Shown here in pieces: positions 31,700 to 33,584 of a stretch of DNA of 33,584 bases. The notes below the pieces were generated by a model. That model had not been told where the DNA came from and searched no databases. It was given only the letters and a program-made list of their open reading frames with translations. A program made the position numbers and the translations under genes. Location of the stretch: NCBI GenBank assembly GCA_943372195.1, contig CALRXS010000020.1, forward strand, positions 1 to 33,584. Direction: 5' to 3'. The stretch comes from JAEYZM01 sp943372195. Lineage in GTDB: Bacteria > Bacteroidota > Bacteroidia > Sphingobacteriales > Sphingobacteriaceae. Each line of letters opens with the position of its first letter. Within the stretch, counting starts at the first letter, position 1.

Positions 31700-32590
31700 T
31701 TATTCTTCGGTAGGGTCGTTGAATTTCTTGTCGAGTTCAGACTTTTCATTACGCAAATCTATCTTTTCCATTAAGTACCATTTTTTGCGTTTGTACTTGA
31801 GTCCGTCGTATGATAAATCAGGACCATAAACTTCATATTGACCTTCGCTTTTTTCGTTAGGAGGGGCAAGGTGATCGTAAACAATCCACTTCTTTTTAGG
31901 TAAGTATCGCAACAGCATTGAAACCGATTCTGCGTATTCAAAAACAACACGATATTTTACTTTATCATTGTAATTGAAAATAGGTGATCCGAAAACTGGT
32001 TGTCCGTTTTCATCAAAACTTAAAACATCAATAACTTTCATATTAGTTTTAGGGTCATTGCCTTTCCATCCTAATAATATATATTGTTTATTATTCGATT
32101 TTCTTTTTTGAGTTTCAACAATGGTATAGTAGTGTGCGCCAAACCATGAGTCTTTATTGAGGGTGGTGTCTTCTGGGTTTATAATGAATGCTGAGTTATC
32201 GAAGAAGGCAAAAAGCTCTAATCGATCTTTATTATTTTTTTGAATGGCTCCGTAATACCTGTAATATCCATCATCAGTAACAAGGTGCCATGTAAAAATT
32301 CTAAAAACATTGTCATTAGATTTCAAAATAGAAATTGATTTAACTGAGTCGAAATTATATTCGAACGAGTTAGGTAATTTCAATGCAGAAACAAGAGTAC
32401 GAATGAATACATTGTTCGAATTTCTTCGAACCATTTCATCTTTACTATTGATGACTTTATGAGATAAACTAACTAATGAATCTTCTAGAGGTTTGAAAGC
32501 TTTATCAAACACTATAGATTGTTCTTGACTAAAAGAAAGGTTAGCAGTAAAAACGCACAGAATCGCACATAAAAGCCATTTTTTAATCAT
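31700..32590 (-). CDS. Exported protein of unknown function (296 aa)
   Basis: I do not recognise this gene. It has a signal peptide (IKKWLLCAILCVFTANLSFS then Q, cleaved near residue 22). The mature part is mixed alpha/beta and rich in aromatic residues: YNFDSVKSISIL, VFRIFTWHLVTDDGYYRYYG, LELFAFFDNSAFI, HYYTIVETQ, YILLGWKGND and VIDVLSFDENGQPVFGSPIF. The C-terminal part is strongly basic then acidic (KYKRKKWYLMEKIDLRNEKS). There is no membrane anchor, lipobox or catalytic signature. The layout suggests a periplasmic protein. It lies between the thiolase and DPP IV genes on the same strand, with 119 bases before DPP IV. Confidence 0.75.
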   Translation of the reverse strand: MIKKWLLCAILCVFTANLSFSQEQSIVFDKAFKPLEDSLVSLSHKVINSKDEMVRRNSNNVFIRTLVSALKLPNSFEYNFDSVKSISILKSNDNVFRIFTWHLVTDDGYYRYYGAIQKNNKDRLELFAFFDNSAFIINPEDTTLNKDSWFGAHYYTIVETQKRKSNNKQYILLGWKGNDPKTNMKVIDVLSFDENGQPVFGSPIFNYNDKVKYRVVFEYAESVSMLLRYLPKKKWIVYDHLAPPNEKSEGQYEVYGPDLSYDGLKYKRKKWYLMEKIDLRNEKSELDKKFNDPTEE

Positions 32591-32633
32591 TTTTCTGAGA
32601 TTACTATAAGTAATGGATTATAAATAAACCTGC

Positions 32634-32691
32634 ATAAATAGGTATTACTGGTGGCACGACTTAAGTCGTGCCACCAGTAATACCTATTTAT
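32634..32691. repeat. 58-base perfect palindrome with no loop, next to the thiolase stop
   Basis: Bases 32634-32662 are exactly the reverse complement of 32663-32691, giving two 29-base arms with a central TTAA. The right end overlaps the first base of the thiolase stop codon (32691-32693, minus strand). No T-run follows on the minus strand, but the arms could still form a strong RNA hairpin that stops or protects the thiolase transcript. Confidence 0.97.
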
Positions 32692-33584
32692 TAAACTTTT
32701 TCAATAACAATAGCCGATGCGCCACCTCCGCCATTGCAGATACCAGCTACACCAATTTTGCCATTATTTTGTTCTAAAACGTTTATAAGAGTAACAATAA
32801 TTCTTGATCCAGAGCTTCCTAATGGATGACCTAATGATACAGCACCGCCGTTTACATTTACTTTATTTGCGTCTAATTTAAGTTCTTGGTTATTAGCTAA
32901 AGAAACAACCGAAAACGCTTCGTTGATTTCGTAATAATCTACATCTGAAGCAGAAATTTTAGCATGTGCAATAGCACGAGGAATTGCTTTAGATGGAGCA
33001 GTAGTGAACCATTCTGGTGCTTGTTGTGCATCTGCAAATCCTTTGATGATAGCGATCGGTTTAATACCTAATTCATCAGCTTTTTCTTTACTCATTAATA
33101 CTAATGCAGAAGCACCATCATTTAAAGTAGAAGCATTGGCTGCAGTTACTGTACCATCTTTCTTAAATACAGGCTTTAAAGCCGGAATTTTATCGAATTT
33201 TACAGCTTTATATTCTTCATCTTCAGCAACTACTGTTACACCTGCTCTACCTTCGATTTCAACTGGTACAATTTCATTTTTAAATAATCCTTTTTCGTAA
33301 GCAGATTGAGAGCGTTTATATGATTCAATTGCAAAAGCATCTTGTTCTTCTCTAGAAATATTGCATTCAGAAGCACATAATTCAGCAGCTGAACCCATGT
33401 GATAATCATTATAGACATCCCACAATCCGTCTTTTATTAATCCGTCTGTTACAACTTGATTTCCTAATTTATATCCTGTTCTAGCTTTATCTAAATAATA
33501 AGGCACATTACTCATGCTTTCCATACCACCAGCTACAACAATATCATTATCACCCAATTGAATTGATTGAGCAGCTAACATAAC
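32691..33584 (-). CDS. Acetyl-CoA acetyltransferase (thiolase), 5' part outside the window
   Basis: This is a partial gene: 297 residues of the C-terminal three-quarters of a thiolase, with the N-terminus beyond the right edge. The visible start is MLAAQSIQLGDNDIVVAGGM, the stretch normally just after the nucleophilic cysteine, which therefore lies just outside the window. ESMSNVPYYLDKAR follows. The C-terminal catalytic pieces are NGGAVSLGHPLGSSGSR (histidine) and GICNGGGGASAIVIE (second cysteine). It condenses or splits acetyl-CoA and acetoacetyl-CoA. Its stop codon touches the 58-base palindrome. No other fatty-acid or ketone genes are visible, except the distant CoA-transferase at 19987. 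Confidence 0.93.
   Translation of the reverse strand, partial: VMLAAQSIQLGDNDIVVAGGMESMSNVPYYLDKARTGYKLGNQVVTDGLIKDGLWDVYNDYHMGSAAELCASECNISREEQDAFAIESYKRSQSAYEKGLFKNEIVPVEIEGRAGVTVVAEDEEYKAVKFDKIPALKPVFKKDGTVTAANASTLNDGASALVLMSKEKADELGIKPIAIIKGFADAQQAPEWFTTAPSKAIPRAIAHAKISASDVDYYEINEAFSVVSLANNQELKLDANKVNVNGGAVSLGHPLGSSGSRIIVTLINVLEQNNGKIGVAGICNGGGGASAIVIEKV

Noticed and set aside
32634..32691. Palindrome as an insertion-sequence end or phage attachment site
   Set aside because: No transposase, integrase, target duplication or tRNA lies nearby; both arms are equal with no element between.

Overview
The window is a compact, AT-rich stretch of chromosome from a Bacteroidota bacterium. The taxonomic evidence is promoters of the Bacteroidota type (TTTG about 19 bases before TAnnTTTG), the near absence of Shine-Dalgarno sequences, and lineage-typical families such as DUF2490, paired POT transporters and a DPP IV peptidase. 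A Nuo-type complex I argues mildly for a Chitinophagales, Cytophagales or Sphingobacteriales-like lineage rather than a typical Flavobacteriaceae member (inference). No phage, insertion sequence or CRISPR array is visible, and no gene-free stretch exceeds about 300 bases.

Layout, left to right. (1) 20-1736: lolA, a small unknown gene and a PhnP-like metallo-hydrolase form a tight plus-strand operon closed by a hairpin terminator. (2) 1748-2032: a promoter, tRNA-Gly(GCC) and tRNA-Leu(TAA), then a terminator. (3) 2038-3180, minus strand: a DUF2490 protein and an N-terminally missing remnant of a SnoaL-like protein, separated by a perfect palindrome. (4) 3324-10037: a complete tripartite efflux operon (TetR regulator, TolC-like channel, lipoprotein adaptor, RND pump) with promoter, candidate operator and terminator. 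(5) 10036-10986: a GNAT acetyltransferase and an orphan receiver protein. (6) 10983-17013: complex I genes nuoA-nuoB and nuoC-nuoD in ancestral order, but split by purK, purE, yqgE (opposite strand), a small unknown gene and pdxH. (7) 17112-18004: an Xre/DUF2384 antitoxin and RES toxin pair, divergent from nuoA. (8) 18008-21252: a minus-strand operon of acetyl-CoA hydrolase/CoA-transferase, TauE/SafE permease and HI0933-type flavoprotein. (9) 21395-25946: beta-barrel protein, SRPBCC protein, lipoprotein, OPT transporter and a barrel-like lipoprotein. (10) 26020-31580: two POT peptide transporters and a DPP IV peptidase. (11) 31700-33584: an unknown exported protein and the 3' part of a thiolase that runs off the window.

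Working together: DPP IV probably cuts peptides to dipeptides in the periplasm, and the POT and OPT transporters can import such products, so 23-31.6 kb looks like a peptide-use neighbourhood. The purE-purK pair completes one purine-synthesis step. The efflux operon is probably autoregulated through an inverted repeat over its promoter.

The most unusual signals are non-coding. There is a 58-base perfect palindrome with no loop next to the thiolase stop codon. There are also in-register 7-mer and 8-mer tandem arrays tucked against gene starts or stops, two of them ending in inverted copies. No clear new enzymatic system was found. The strongest leads are these repeats, the broken-up nuo operon with identical AATGAGTAAT junctions, an unusually long NuoA tail, and the candidate TetR operator.
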